The notes: generated from the letters alone by a model not told the origin. DNA of 6,743 nucleotides from Clostridia bacterium (GCA_017631745.1 JAGBSR010000144.1:1-6743), one strand, 5' to 3'. Shown: positions 1 through 5,775, counted from the first letter of the stretch. A program made the numbers and translations.

Positions 1-666
1 CTCCACGAGTTCAACCCCATGATGGGTCACAGAGGTTGCCGTCTTGCAGTAACATATCCTGAAATTGCTAAGATGCAGACATCAGCTGTTATCCGTGCAG
101 CTATCAATGTTAGCAAGGCTCATCCCGATTGGACAATCGTTCCCGAAATCATGATTCCTCTTGCAGGCGATGTTAAGGAACTTAAGTATGTTAAGAAGTT
201 CGTTGTAGAAACAGCTGACGCTGAAATCGCAGCTGCAGGTGCAGAGCTTAAGTACGAAGTTGGTACAATGATCGAAATCCCCAGAGCAGCTCTTACAGCT
301 GACGAAATCGCTAAGGAAGCTGACTTCTTCTGCTTCGGTACAAACGACCTTACTCAGATGGCATTCGGCTTCAGCCGTGACGACGCTGGTAAGTTCCTCG
401 ATGCTTACTACGATGCTAAGATCTTCGAAAACGATCCCTTCGCTAAGCTCGACCAGAACGGCGTAGGTAAGCTTATGGATATGACTCTTAAGCTTGGTAA
501 GCCCGTTAACCCCGCTCTTCACTGCGGTATCTGCGGTGAACACGGTGGTGACCCCACATCAGTTGAGTTCTGCCACAAGATTGGCCTCGACTATGTATCA
601 TGCTCACCCTTCCGTGTGCCCATCGCTCGTCTTGCAGCAGCTCAGGCAGCTATTGCTAACAAATAA
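1..666 (+). CDS. ppdK: Pyruvate, phosphate dikinase, C-terminal part (5' end outside window)
   Basis: This is the last 221 codons of pyruvate, phosphate dikinase, the cytoplasmic enzyme that interconverts pyruvate + ATP + Pi and phosphoenolpyruvate + AMP + PPi. In clostridia it often runs in the glycolytic, PPi-using direction. The frame is open from base 1 to TAA at 664-666. The visible part is the PEP/pyruvate-binding TIM-barrel domain. Seen: NPMMGHRGCRL near the left edge (the phosphate-binding Arg region), TMIEIPRA with Glu at window codon 92, GTNDLTQ with Asn115-Asp116 (Mg2+/substrate side), and CGICGEHGGDP with the general-acid Cys at codon 178. The form GHRGCRL plus GICGEHGG separates it from PEP synthase and from PTS enzyme I. 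The end of the protein is intact and a terminator follows within 25 bases, so it is probably the last gene of its transcript. The phosphohistidine and ATP-grasp domains must lie upstream of the window. Confidence 0.96.
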   Translation, partial: LHEFNPMMGHRGCRLAVTYPEIAKMQTSAVIRAAINVSKAHPDWTIVPEIMIPLAGDVKELKYVKKFVVETADAEIAAAGAELKYEVGTMIEIPRAALTADEIAKEADFFCFGTNDLTQMAFGFSRDDAGKFLDAYYDAKIFENDPFAKLDQNGVGKLMDMTLKLGKPVNPALHCGICGEHGGDPTSVEFCHKIGLDYVSCSPFRVPIARLAAAQAAIANK

Positions 667-686
667 GCTTATTGCTTAATGCCTTT

Positions 687-720
687 AATCCTCACCGAGA
701 AATCGGTGGGGATTTTTATT
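687..720 (+). terminator. Intrinsic terminator of ppdK
   Basis: A 12-bp stem, aatcctcaccga (687-698) with tcggtggggatt (703-714), contains one G-T wobble and closes a GAAA tetraloop. It runs directly into a T-rich tail (tttatt). It lies 20 bases after the ppdK stop codon. Confidence 0.92.
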
Positions 721-749
721 GTGTGTATTAAATCGTAATAATTTATAAA

Positions 750-778
750 TTGAAATTTATGTGAGACTGTGCTATAAT
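750..778 (+). promoter_or_regulatory. Sigma-A promoter for the E2-like gene
   Basis: TTGAAA (750-755), a 17-base spacer and TATAAT (773-778), with TG at 770-771 giving an extended -10. Transcription would start near 785, about 35 bases before the chosen start codon. It sits between the ppdK terminator and the next gene, so that gene is transcribed independently. Confidence 0.88.
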
Positions 779-819
779 TACAATGTATAAAAATGACTTG
801 AAGACAAGGAATGATAAAT

Positions 820-1788
820 ATGAATTTCAAAGAGTACCTCAGAGCAGCGAGACTTGACCCTGAAAAGGGAGACAAGATTCAGTATATGACTATGGGCGAT
901 AAGATGTTAAGCAATGTTTTTGTCAACGGACAGAGAAACTCACCCTCGGTGTGCTCAACTTATGATGCTGATGTTACAAAATTTGCAGAGGTCTTCGATA
1001 AGCTCAGGGCTGAGTGCGACTATAAACTCACCCTTAATGCTGTTATGCTCAAGGTGCTTGTTGAGGGACTCAAGGCGGCGCCGAGACTCAACGCCCATTT
1101 CAAATACAATCACGCAACAACGGCAGGGCAGTACATAATAAAAAAGCATATAGATGTGTCTATGGCTGTGTGCAAGGAGGATGGCGGAACTTTTCAGATG
1201 AAGCTTCTGCATCTTGAAGATAAAAGCCTTAAAGAAATTGCTCTTATGGCTGCCGATGCGAGAAAACGACTGGATACCGCAGACCTTGAAGAGGTTATGT
1301 TCGAGGCCTCGAGACAGCATATAATCGGTGAAATGTCGAAGGGTAATATCATTACACCGCTTCGTCAGGCTCTGAGTGCATCTTTCGGTAAGGGCAGAGT
1401 GGTACGCCTGTCGCAGACTCTTAAATCGGACTTTCTTAAAATAGCAGGCAAAAAAGAATTTCAGCCTGACAGCGGTATCAGAATAGAAGAGGTCAATGAG
1501 GGCACCGTTTGCTTCACAAACTGGGGTGCTATCTGCGAGAGTACTGGTTTGAATATTGTCAGCGGTCCGCTTCTGTATCCGCAGGTTTTCCTTTTCAGTA
1601 TGGGAAGACTCAGAGAAGAGAAGTTTGTATATGAGCATGAAAGCGGAAATCTTCGCCTCGGCTCCAAAAAGATTTTGCCTTTAGGGCTTAACTTTGACCA
1701 TAAAATCGGCGGAGCTTATGAACTGACACCCTTTATCAGAAGACTCGAAGAGATTTTCAGCAATCCTGAGGTTATTTACAGCTGGTAA
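820..1788 (+). CDS. Stand-alone 2-oxoacid dehydrogenase E2-like acyltransferase domain protein with altered active site
   Basis: A 322-residue cytoplasmic protein. Start: ATG 820 has AAGGA (806-810) nine bases upstream; the in-frame ATG at 811 touches that site and is too close. Residues about 60-160 follow the E2 catalytic fold: KLTLNAVMLKVLVEGL, then a PRLNAHF segment, then IDVSMAVCKEDGG and SLKEIALMAADARKRL. Residues 228-264 (GTVCFTNWGA, then YPQVFLFSMGRLRE) and 287-315 (LPLGLNFDHKIGGAY) match the end of the fold. There is no lipoyl or E1/E3-binding domain, and no E1 or E3 gene lies beside it, so it is not an ordinary E2 component. The canonical DHRxxDGA active site is DHKIGGA here: His294 is kept, but the Asp is gone and the loop is one residue shorter. 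About 65 residues (161-228) between the two halves look like an insertion relative to E2. Fold assignment is fairly sure; acyltransferase activity and substrate are unknown. A trimeric CAT-like enzyme with a lost or changed function is possible. Confidence 0.8.
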   Translation: MNFKEYLRAARLDPEKGDKIQYMTMGDKMLSNVFVNGQRNSPSVCSTYDADVTKFAEVFDKLRAECDYKLTLNAVMLKVLVEGLKAAPRLNAHFKYNHATTAGQYIIKKHIDVSMAVCKEDGGTFQMKLLHLEDKSLKEIALMAADARKRLDTADLEEVMFEASRQHIIGEMSKGNIITPLRQALSASFGKGRVVRLSQTLKSDFLKIAGKKEFQPDSGIRIEEVNEGTVCFTNWGAICESTGLNIVSGPLLYPQVFLFSMGRLREEKFVYEHESGNLRLGSKKILPLGLNFDHKIGGAYELTPFIRRLEEIFSNPEVIYSW

Positions 1789-1815
1789 TATAAACATTTA
1801 AATATGAAAAAAATT

Positions 1816-1850
1816 AACCCCTCTGATTTTTAACGGAGGGGTTTGCTATT
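1816..1850 (+). terminator. Intrinsic terminator after the E2-like gene
   Basis: A 10-bp stem, aacccctctg (1816-1825) with cggaggggtt (1834-1843), has one T-G wobble and an 8-base A/T loop. It is followed by tttgctattt. The T tract is interrupted by GC, so termination may be partial and some read-through into the YgjV-like gene is possible. Confidence 0.8.
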
Positions 1851-1877
1851 TACAATGCGTCTTAAATAATGTAGAAT
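1849..1877 (+). promoter_or_regulatory. Probable sigma-A promoter for the YgjV-like gene
   Basis: TTTACA (1849-1854), a 17-base spacer and TAGAAT (1872-1877). The -35 overlaps the T tail of the preceding terminator. The predicted start, near 1884, leaves a short leader of about 25 bases before ATG 1908. Confidence 0.65.
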
Positions 1878-1907
1878 AATAAAAGATTAGTGAAAGGTGA
1901 GAGTGAA

Positions 1908-2435
1908 ATGATACTGATTATTTCGCAGATTGTCGGACTTGCGGCGGTTGGTCTGTATCTTCTGAGCTATCAGTTGAAAAAGAGAAAACAGATAGTGTGG
2001 ACAACCTTCTTTTCCAATGTGCTTTATGTTCTGCAGTATATATTGCTCGGTGCATACTCAGGTGCGGTTATGGATGCACTGTGCACCGTCGGCTCGTTTT
2101 TTTCGGGCAAAAAGCATTCGCCGAAGCTCAGAACTTACATAAAACCGATTGCGGTGATAAATCTGATTATCATTGCTGTGGCGGGTGTATCTATTGCTGC
2201 AGCACAGCGAAGCCTTATTGAACTTCTGCCTGTTGTGGGTACACTTTTTCAGACGGGAGGTCTTTGGTGCGAGGATGAGCAGACTATCCGCAAATTCGGT
2301 TTGTGTAGTGCACCCTTCTGGCTTGCATATAATTTTATTTCGCAGGCTTACGGAGCTGCATTGGGCTCTGTGCTCGTTATAATATCGGTTGTCACAGCTA
2401 TGATAAGATACAGAAAGAAAACAACTGATAATTGA
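1908..2435 (+). CDS. YgjV-like inner membrane protein
   Basis: A 175-residue hydrophobic protein. Start: ATG 1908 has AAAGGTGA (1893-1900) seven bases upstream; a GTG at 1890 in the same frame lies before that site and is rejected. About five membrane segments can be read: residues 2-20 (IISQIVGLAAVGLYLLSY), 33-52, 78-99 (PIAVINLIIIAVAGVSI), 103-120 and about 135-166. A basic stretch KKRK at 24-27 follows the first helix, and RYRKK ends the protein on the likely cytoplasmic side. The layout of a glycine-rich first helix, a short basic loop, an LQYILLGAYSGA second helix and several short further helices resembles the bacterial YgjV (Imp-YgjV) family, whose function is unknown. The call rests on overall pattern, not on a diagnostic motif. 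It is a single-gene unit, with its own promoter and a minus-strand gene convergent with it. Confidence 0.7.
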   Translation: MILIISQIVGLAAVGLYLLSYQLKKRKQIVWTTFFSNVLYVLQYILLGAYSGAVMDALCTVGSFFSGKKHSPKLRTYIKPIAVINLIIIAVAGVSIAAAQRSLIELLPVVGTLFQTGGLWCEDEQTIRKFGLCSAPFWLAYNFISQAYGAALGSVLVIISVVTAMIRYRKKTTDN

Positions 2436-2440
2436 CCTTA

Positions 2441-2454
2441 TGTACTCTGCCGAA
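2441..2454. repeat. 14-bp direct repeat, left copy
   Basis: TGTACTCTGCCGAA, identical to the copy at 3055-3068. It lies five bases after the YgjV-like stop codon and just outside the terminator of the minus-strand pair. The two copies bracket about 600 bp that contains exactly two small genes, their promoter and their terminator. See the finding on a possible cassette. Confidence 0.75.
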
Positions 2455-2465
2455 AAGATATAAAC

Positions 2466-2511
2466 AAAAAAGGCCTTGAAGCTTTACGCTATCAAGGACA
2501 TTATCTTTTTT
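2466..2511 (-). terminator. Terminator of the minus-strand small-gene pair, possibly bidirectional
   Basis: CCTTGA (2474-2479) pairs with TCAAGG (2492-2497). An inner AGC/GCT extends the stem past one bulged base, around a TTTAC loop. Read on the minus strand, the stem is followed by CC and six T (complement of 2466-2471), a good tail for the gene ending at 2528. On the plus strand a six-T run (2506-2511) follows nine bases later, so it may also stop transcripts of the YgjV-like gene. Confidence 0.75.
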
Positions 2512-2527
2512 AGAGGTAAGCTGATTA

Positions 2528-2760
2528 TTACTTATCTTCCCAATTTTTTAAGGTTTTGTATTCGCTGAATTCAGTTCCATCAATGCTCATAGCAAATGCA
2601 GAAAGGCTCTTATTTAATGATGTTTTGTCGTCGTGCTTGTTAGCAACGCGTAAAACCATACCTAAAACTCTTGCTAATGTGTCTTTTTCGGGGTCCTTCT
2701 TCGTTTTCTGAAGCGCAGAAATGATTTCATCCAAAAAAGCGACAGCATTTTAATGCTCAT
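2528..2760 (-). pseudogene. Small hypothetical gene, apparently frameshifted near its start
   Basis: A minus-strand open frame runs to TAA at 2530-2528 and encodes a charged, soluble-looking helical product (LDEIISALQKTKKDPEKD, then TLARVLGMVLRVANKHDD, ending KNWEDK). In that frame there is no ATG: the only initiation codon near the beginning is TTG at 2734, which has no ribosome binding site. An ATG at 2760 has AGGA (complement of 2767-2770) six bases upstream, but it is in another frame and stops after 28 codons. One added A in the A4 run (complement of 2748-2751) joins the two and gives a 77-residue product beginning MSIKNAVAFLDEI. The simplest readings are a single-base deletion (pseudogene) or a sequence error; ribosomal or transcriptional slippage is less likely. 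It lies 23 bases downstream of the His-rich gene and would share its promoter. I do not recognise the family. Confidence 0.6.
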
Positions 2761-2783
2761 ATAAAATCCTAATTTCTTATATT

Positions 2784-2981
2784 TTAGTGTTCGCCGTAAT
2801 GTGTCACCCCGTCGTCGTGAACGTGATACTCCTGGGTTGTGGTTGTGTCTTCATAATAGTGAGTTGAGCCGTCCTCATGAACGTGGTAGTTCTGATTTGT
2901 AGGGCTTGTTTTGCTGAGAATTACAGCTACAATAGCGAGAATTGCAACAACAATTGCAACGGGAATAAAAATCTTTTTCAT
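2784..2981 (-). CDS. Small single-pass membrane protein with two histidine-rich repeats
   Basis: A 65-residue protein. Start: ATG at 2981 has GGAGG (complement of 2991-2995) eight or nine bases upstream; the same frame extends to an ATG at 3032, but that lies upstream of this site and overlaps the promoter. Residues 2-3 are Lys-Lys, and 4-22 form one hydrophobic helix (IFIPVAIVVAILAIVAVIL). This is either an uncleaved signal anchor or a signal peptide; no clear signal peptidase site is seen. The rest is hydrophilic and consists of two copies of a 12-residue unit: YHVHEDGSTHYY (32-43) and YHVHDDGVTHYG (52-63), separated by EDTTTTQE and ending in EH. Each copy has HxHxDGxTH, a plausible divalent-metal-binding pattern similar to His-rich stretches in bacterial metal-handling proteins. 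The tail is expected outside the cell. Metal binding is inferred; I know no named family for it. It is the first gene of a two-gene unit. Confidence 0.82.
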   Translation of the reverse strand: MKKIFIPVAIVVAILAIVAVILSKTSPTNQNYHVHEDGSTHYYEDTTTTQEYHVHDDGVTHYGEH

Positions 2982-3010
2982 AATGTTGTCCTCCATTTTT
3001 TCTTGTTGTA

Positions 3011-3039
3011 ATTTTATCACTATTTCACTCAAAAGTCAA
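3011..3039 (-). promoter_or_regulatory. Sigma-A promoter for the His-rich small protein unit
   Basis: On the minus strand, TTGACT (3039-3034), a 17-base spacer and TAAAAT (3016-3011), with TG one base before the -10 (extended -10). Transcription should start near 3004, about 23 bases before ATG 2981. It lies inside the direct-repeat-bounded segment. Confidence 0.87.
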
Positions 3040-3054
3040 CCTGCGGAGCGGTTT

Positions 3055-3068
3055 TGTACTCTGCCGAA
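3055..3068. repeat. 14-bp direct repeat, right copy
   Basis: TGTACTCTGCCGAA, identical to 2441-2454. It is 11 bases beyond the stop codon of the membrane protein gene at 3080 and 15 bases upstream of the -35 box of the small-gene promoter. No further copy was noticed in the window. Confidence 0.75.
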
Positions 3069-3079
3069 TAGGGGAGAGC

Positions 3080-3679
3080 TCACACAGCGGCAACCTCGGA
3101 CTCAGAGGGTGCCAATGAGGTAAAGTTGATAATAAACAGAAATATTTCAAGAAGGGCAACGGGAATCATTTCCATAAGTGCGCTCTTGCCTATAAAGATA
3201 AAAATGAAAAGGAAAGATGCAAATATACCGAGCATACATATGAAAAGTATGCCGAAGCTCTTATGCTTTTTGAGGTTGACAAGGAAATAAAGAGCAAGCG
3301 AGCCAAGCAGGAAAACAATGAACATACCTGTTGCTACCCAATGGGCAATTCTCTTGGGATTCCAGTCCTCAATGCTGTGACCGAGGGTGAGGGCAACAAG
3401 GGCTACGCTTATTATGGCGAGTACACCGAAGATATCATAAAGCTTGTGCTTGAAGGAAAACTTATTATAGAAGTACTGTGAGTTGATGAAGATACTTCCT
3501 GCGGTGAGCAGACCCCATATCCAGAAATATATTTTGCGGTCTTCGCAGAGCAGTGACAGAGTGCCCATCTCGGATGCAGGATTGTTGCCCCAACAGAAAG
3601 GTAAAACGAGACCGTAAATAAAGGCCGCCGCAAGCCAGATAATACAAAAAGGCTTTGATAAGATTTTGTCTTTTTTCAT
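3080..3679 (-). CDS. Six-helix integral membrane protein of unknown function
   Basis: A 199-residue hydrophobic protein. Start: ATG at 3679 is preceded by GGAGG with about eight bases of spacing; the frame continues upstream to 3796, but that extension covers the promoter. Six membrane segments can be read: about residues 11-29, 49-68, 83-100, 113-134, 142-164 and 169-190. Between helices 3 and 4 is GHSIEDWNPKRIAHW, where a His, acidic pair and second His flank the membrane, followed by ATGMF. This loosely recalls polytopic families such as DUF998 or Frag1/DRAM, which carry a conserved acidic/His loop at this place, but the match is too weak to assign. The tail SESEVAAV is short and polar. 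No clear terminator follows; only a weak hairpin without a T run lies at 3041-3078, so the transcript may continue into the His-rich gene. Transcribed divergently from the secreted hydrolase gene. Confidence 0.8.
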   Translation of the reverse strand: MKKDKILSKPFCIIWLAAAFIYGLVLPFCWGNNPASEMGTLSLLCEDRKIYFWIWGLLTAGSIFINSQYFYNKFSFKHKLYDIFGVLAIISVALVALTLGHSIEDWNPKRIAHWVATGMFIVFLLGSLALYFLVNLKKHKSFGILFICMLGIFASFLFIFIFIGKSALMEMIPVALLEIFLFIINFTSLAPSESEVAAV

Positions 3680-3711
3680 TTTATATTCCTCCGTTTTTTT
3701 ATTTCTACGAC

Positions 3712-3740
3712 AGTATACCACATTTTCTTGTTCGGATAAA
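3712..3740 (-). promoter_or_regulatory. Probable extended -10 promoter for the six-helix membrane protein
   Basis: On the minus strand, TATACT (3717-3712) is preceded by TGG, which supplies the extended -10 TGn. A poor -35 (TTTATC, 3740-3735) lies 17 bases upstream. The start would be near 3705, about 25 bases before ATG 3679. Confidence 0.65.
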
Positions 3741-3813
3741 TAGATATAAAGAAAAAAGAGAATCTTTTTGAGTGATAAAAGTATATTTTGCAGCAATAAT
3801 AGCGCATTTCGTA

Positions 3814-3842
3814 TTGAAAAGGAATATATTTTGTGTTATTAT
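3814..3842 (+). promoter_or_regulatory. Sigma-A promoter for the secreted hydrolase
   Basis: TTGAAA (3814-3819), a 17-base spacer and TATTAT (3837-3842), with TG at 3834-3835 as extended -10. The start would be near 3849, about 33 bases before ATG 3882. The intergenic stretch 3680-3881 holds this and the divergent promoter at 3712-3740, about 70 bases apart; no operator-like palindrome was noticed between them. Confidence 0.8.
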
Positions 3843-3881
3843 TTCATTATATGTCAAATTATAAAAACGGAGGATTTATTT

Positions 3882-5600
3882 ATGAAAAAGATAATTTCTG
3901 CTTTACTTGTAATTGTTATGCTTTTCACCTGTGCGATGCCTGCTTTTGCAGCACAGACTAATGAAGAGCTTCCGATGATTACTCTTTTCGGTGACGGCAC
4001 ACAGATTTATATGCCCGACGAGACTGCTGAAAACGGCGAAAAAAATGTCTGGGGCGACTTGTTTGCAGAGCTTGATGCAGAGTATATCAAGAATGCTGTA
4101 CTCAATGTGCTTGAGCCCTTACTCCTTCATGGTGTTACAACCGGCAACTGGGAACCCTATTGCTATGCTTTTTATGAAGAGATCGCTGCTATCTTTGATC
4201 CTCTCAGACTTGACGGCAACGGTAACCCCAGATACGGTACAGGACTCAGCAAGGAAGACAAGGCTAATAATGTCAATGCCTGCAAAAAGGACTATGCTTT
4301 AAGTCAGGGCGGTCAGTACAAGGTAAACAACTATGTTTTCAGATATGACTGGAGACTTTCGCCTCTTGAGGTTGTTGATGAGCTTCATACATTTATTCAG
4401 ACAATTATGAATACCACCGGCAAAAAACAGGTCAACCTTATCGGTAACTGCCTCGGCGGCTCATACATTCTTGCATATCTGGAAAAATACGGAACTCAGG
4501 GTCACATTAAAAATGTGTTCTTCAATGCTACTGTAGGTAACGGTACCGATGTTCTTACAGATGCTTTCTGCGGTGAGGTTGTGCTTGACACTCAGGCTAT
4601 ACAGAGATTTATGCATCAGATTATCGACCCCGACAGCACGATGCTTGCAGGTCTTATCAAGACAACTCCTATAATCAATGATGTTATTTTCAGCTCATAC
4701 GACCTTATCGGTCAGCTGGGTCTTATTGAAGAATTCGGCATTACCTTTGATGTATTGTATAAGAATGTATATGAGCTTCTCACTCCGCTGCTTGCCATTG
4801 CTGTTTATGCAACAATGCCCGGATATTGGTCAACCATACTTACAGACAGATACGAGGAAGCCAAGAAGTTCGTTTTCGGTGTTGAGGGTGACGAGCGCTA
4901 TGAGGAATATAAGGGTCTCATTGCAAAGCTCGATGCATACTACAATACTGTCAGCGTAAACAAATATCAGATTATTGAAGACTGTCAGAAGGCAGGCGTA
5001 CACTTCGGTGCAACTGCAAAATACGGTGTTCAGATGTATCCGTTTGTAAAAAGCCAGGGCGAGCTTTCAGATCAGCTTGTTGACTTTGAGCATGCATCCT
5101 TCGGTGCAACACCTGCTAAAAATGTTTTCTCAGTATTGAGTGACGAACATATTAAGGCTGCTGTAAATGCAAAGACAGATAAGTATATCTCATATGACAA
5201 GCAGGTAGATGCATCAACAAGTATTTTCAAAGACACTCTCTGGGTGCTCAAAAATGTATCACATGATTACACAGAGTTCGACTATAAGCTTATTGAAAAG
5301 TTCTGCAAGTCAACAAACTTCAATGTCAACTCAGATCCAAACTATCCCCAGTTTATGATTATGCTTCCCGATACAATGGATATAGACCCTGAAACAAACG
5401 GCAGAATCCTCGCTTCGGGTGACATTGTGCCTATGACTGAAGAAAATGCAAATCTCACACTCTGGGACGAAATTCCCGAGGACTCAAAGAAAGAGCCCAC
5501 TCTCGTTTCAAAGCTTATGGCTTTCTTCCGTTGGCTGACAGCAATGATTAAGTTCATTCTTCACATTTCAAGTGAAAACCCCGGTGCAGCTCCCGTATAA
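3882..5600 (+). CDS. Secreted LCAT-like alpha/beta hydrolase with Cys in the nucleophile elbow
   Basis: A 572-residue exported protein. Start: ATG 3882 has GGAGGA (3869-3874) seven bases upstream and opens a signal peptide; the frame extends back to 3768 but crosses the promoter. Residues 1-24 are a classical signal peptide (MKKIIS, hydrophobic core, AMPAFA), with cleavage after Ala23 or Ala24. Phe15-Thr16-Cys17 does not make a good lipobox. The mature part looks like the LCAT/phospholipid acyltransferase branch of alpha/beta hydrolases: FRYDWRLSP at 153-161, then a helix and strand leading to LIGNCLGG at 186-193. The elbow GxSxG therefore reads G-N-C190-L-G. Likely acid and His are Asp443 (VDASTS; Asp439 is an alternative) and His461 (NVSHDYTEF). 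A large cap domain, about 210-430, lies between. The end (about 543-563, SKLMAFFRWLTAMIKFILHI) is a hydrophobic or amphipathic helix that could hold the protein at the membrane. Lipase, esterase or acyltransferase activity on a lipid is inferred; substrate unknown. Confidence 0.82.
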   Translation: MKKIISALLVIVMLFTCAMPAFAAQTNEELPMITLFGDGTQIYMPDETAENGEKNVWGDLFAELDAEYIKNAVLNVLEPLLLHGVTTGNWEPYCYAFYEEIAAIFDPLRLDGNGNPRYGTGLSKEDKANNVNACKKDYALSQGGQYKVNNYVFRYDWRLSPLEVVDELHTFIQTIMNTTGKKQVNLIGNCLGGSYILAYLEKYGTQGHIKNVFFNATVGNGTDVLTDAFCGEVVLDTQAIQRFMHQIIDPDSTMLAGLIKTTPIINDVIFSSYDLIGQLGLIEEFGITFDVLYKNVYELLTPLLAIAVYATMPGYWSTILTDRYEEAKKFVFGVEGDERYEEYKGLIAKLDAYYNTVSVNKYQIIEDCQKAGVHFGATAKYGVQMYPFVKSQGELSDQLVDFEHASFGATPAKNVFSVLSDEHIKAAVNAKTDKYISYDKQVDASTSIFKDTLWVLKNVSHDYTEFDYKLIEKFCKSTNFNVNSDPNYPQFMIMLPDTMDIDPETNGRILASGDIVPMTEENANLTLWDEIPEDSKKEPTLVSKLMAFFRWLTAMIKFILHISSENPGAAPV

Positions 5601-5611
5601 TAAATAAGTAA

Positions 5612-5669
5612 CCCGACCCCGCTCTTCGCCACCCATCGGCGTTTGCAGTGGGGCCGTTTGTTTGTCGGG
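5612..5669 (+). terminator. GC-rich nested hairpin, probable terminator of the hydrolase gene
   Basis: Starting 11 bases after the stop codon: CCCCGCT (5617-5623) pairs with AGTGGGG (5647-5653), enclosing CGCC/GGCG (5627-5630 with 5638-5641). An outer CCCGAC/GTCGGG (5612-5617 with 5664-5669) competes for one base. The tail after the inner stem is ccgtttgttt, which is T-rich but broken by G and C, so it is a moderate terminator. Bases 5670-5725 show nothing further. Confidence 0.6.
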
Positions 5670-5725
5670 CACGTTGTGCGGGAGGGGAGTATATCAGTGA
5701 GACAGAAAAAAATATTACATTTCTA

Positions 5726-5754
5726 TTGACAAAAGTGTTTTTATACTTTAAAAT
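5726..5754 (+). promoter_or_regulatory. trpB: Sigma-A promoter of the trpB T-box transcript
   Basis: TTGACA (5726-5731, perfect -35), a 17-base spacer and TAAAAT (5749-5754). Transcription should start near 5761, about 15 bases before the first T-box helix and 260 bases before trpB. Confidence 0.92.
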
Positions 5755-5775
5755 GATAATAACTTAATAGTCAAA

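Noticed and set aside
82..543. A 153-codon minus-strand frame inside ppdK
   Set aside because: It is a mirror frame of a highly conserved enzyme, with a low-complexity Cys/Ser/Val product and no expression signals.
955..1638. A 227-codon minus-strand frame inside the E2-like gene
   Set aside because: It is antisense to a protein with recognisable E2-fold segments; its product is Cys/Ser/His-rich with no domain and has no promoter or binding site.
3041..3078. Terminator for the six-helix membrane protein gene
   Set aside because: Only short imperfect hairpins (AACCGC/GC-GGTT and CTCT/AGAG with mismatches) without a T run can be drawn, so I do not list a terminator here.
3680..3796. Upstream extension of the six-helix membrane protein by 39 codons
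   Set aside because: The extension contains the TATACT promoter and lies upstream of the GGAGG site serving ATG 3679.
3768..3881. Upstream extension of the secreted hydrolase by 38 codons
   Set aside because: It runs through the TTGAAA/TATTAT promoter, lacks a binding site and would bury the signal peptide. ATG 3882 has GGAGGA at the right distance.
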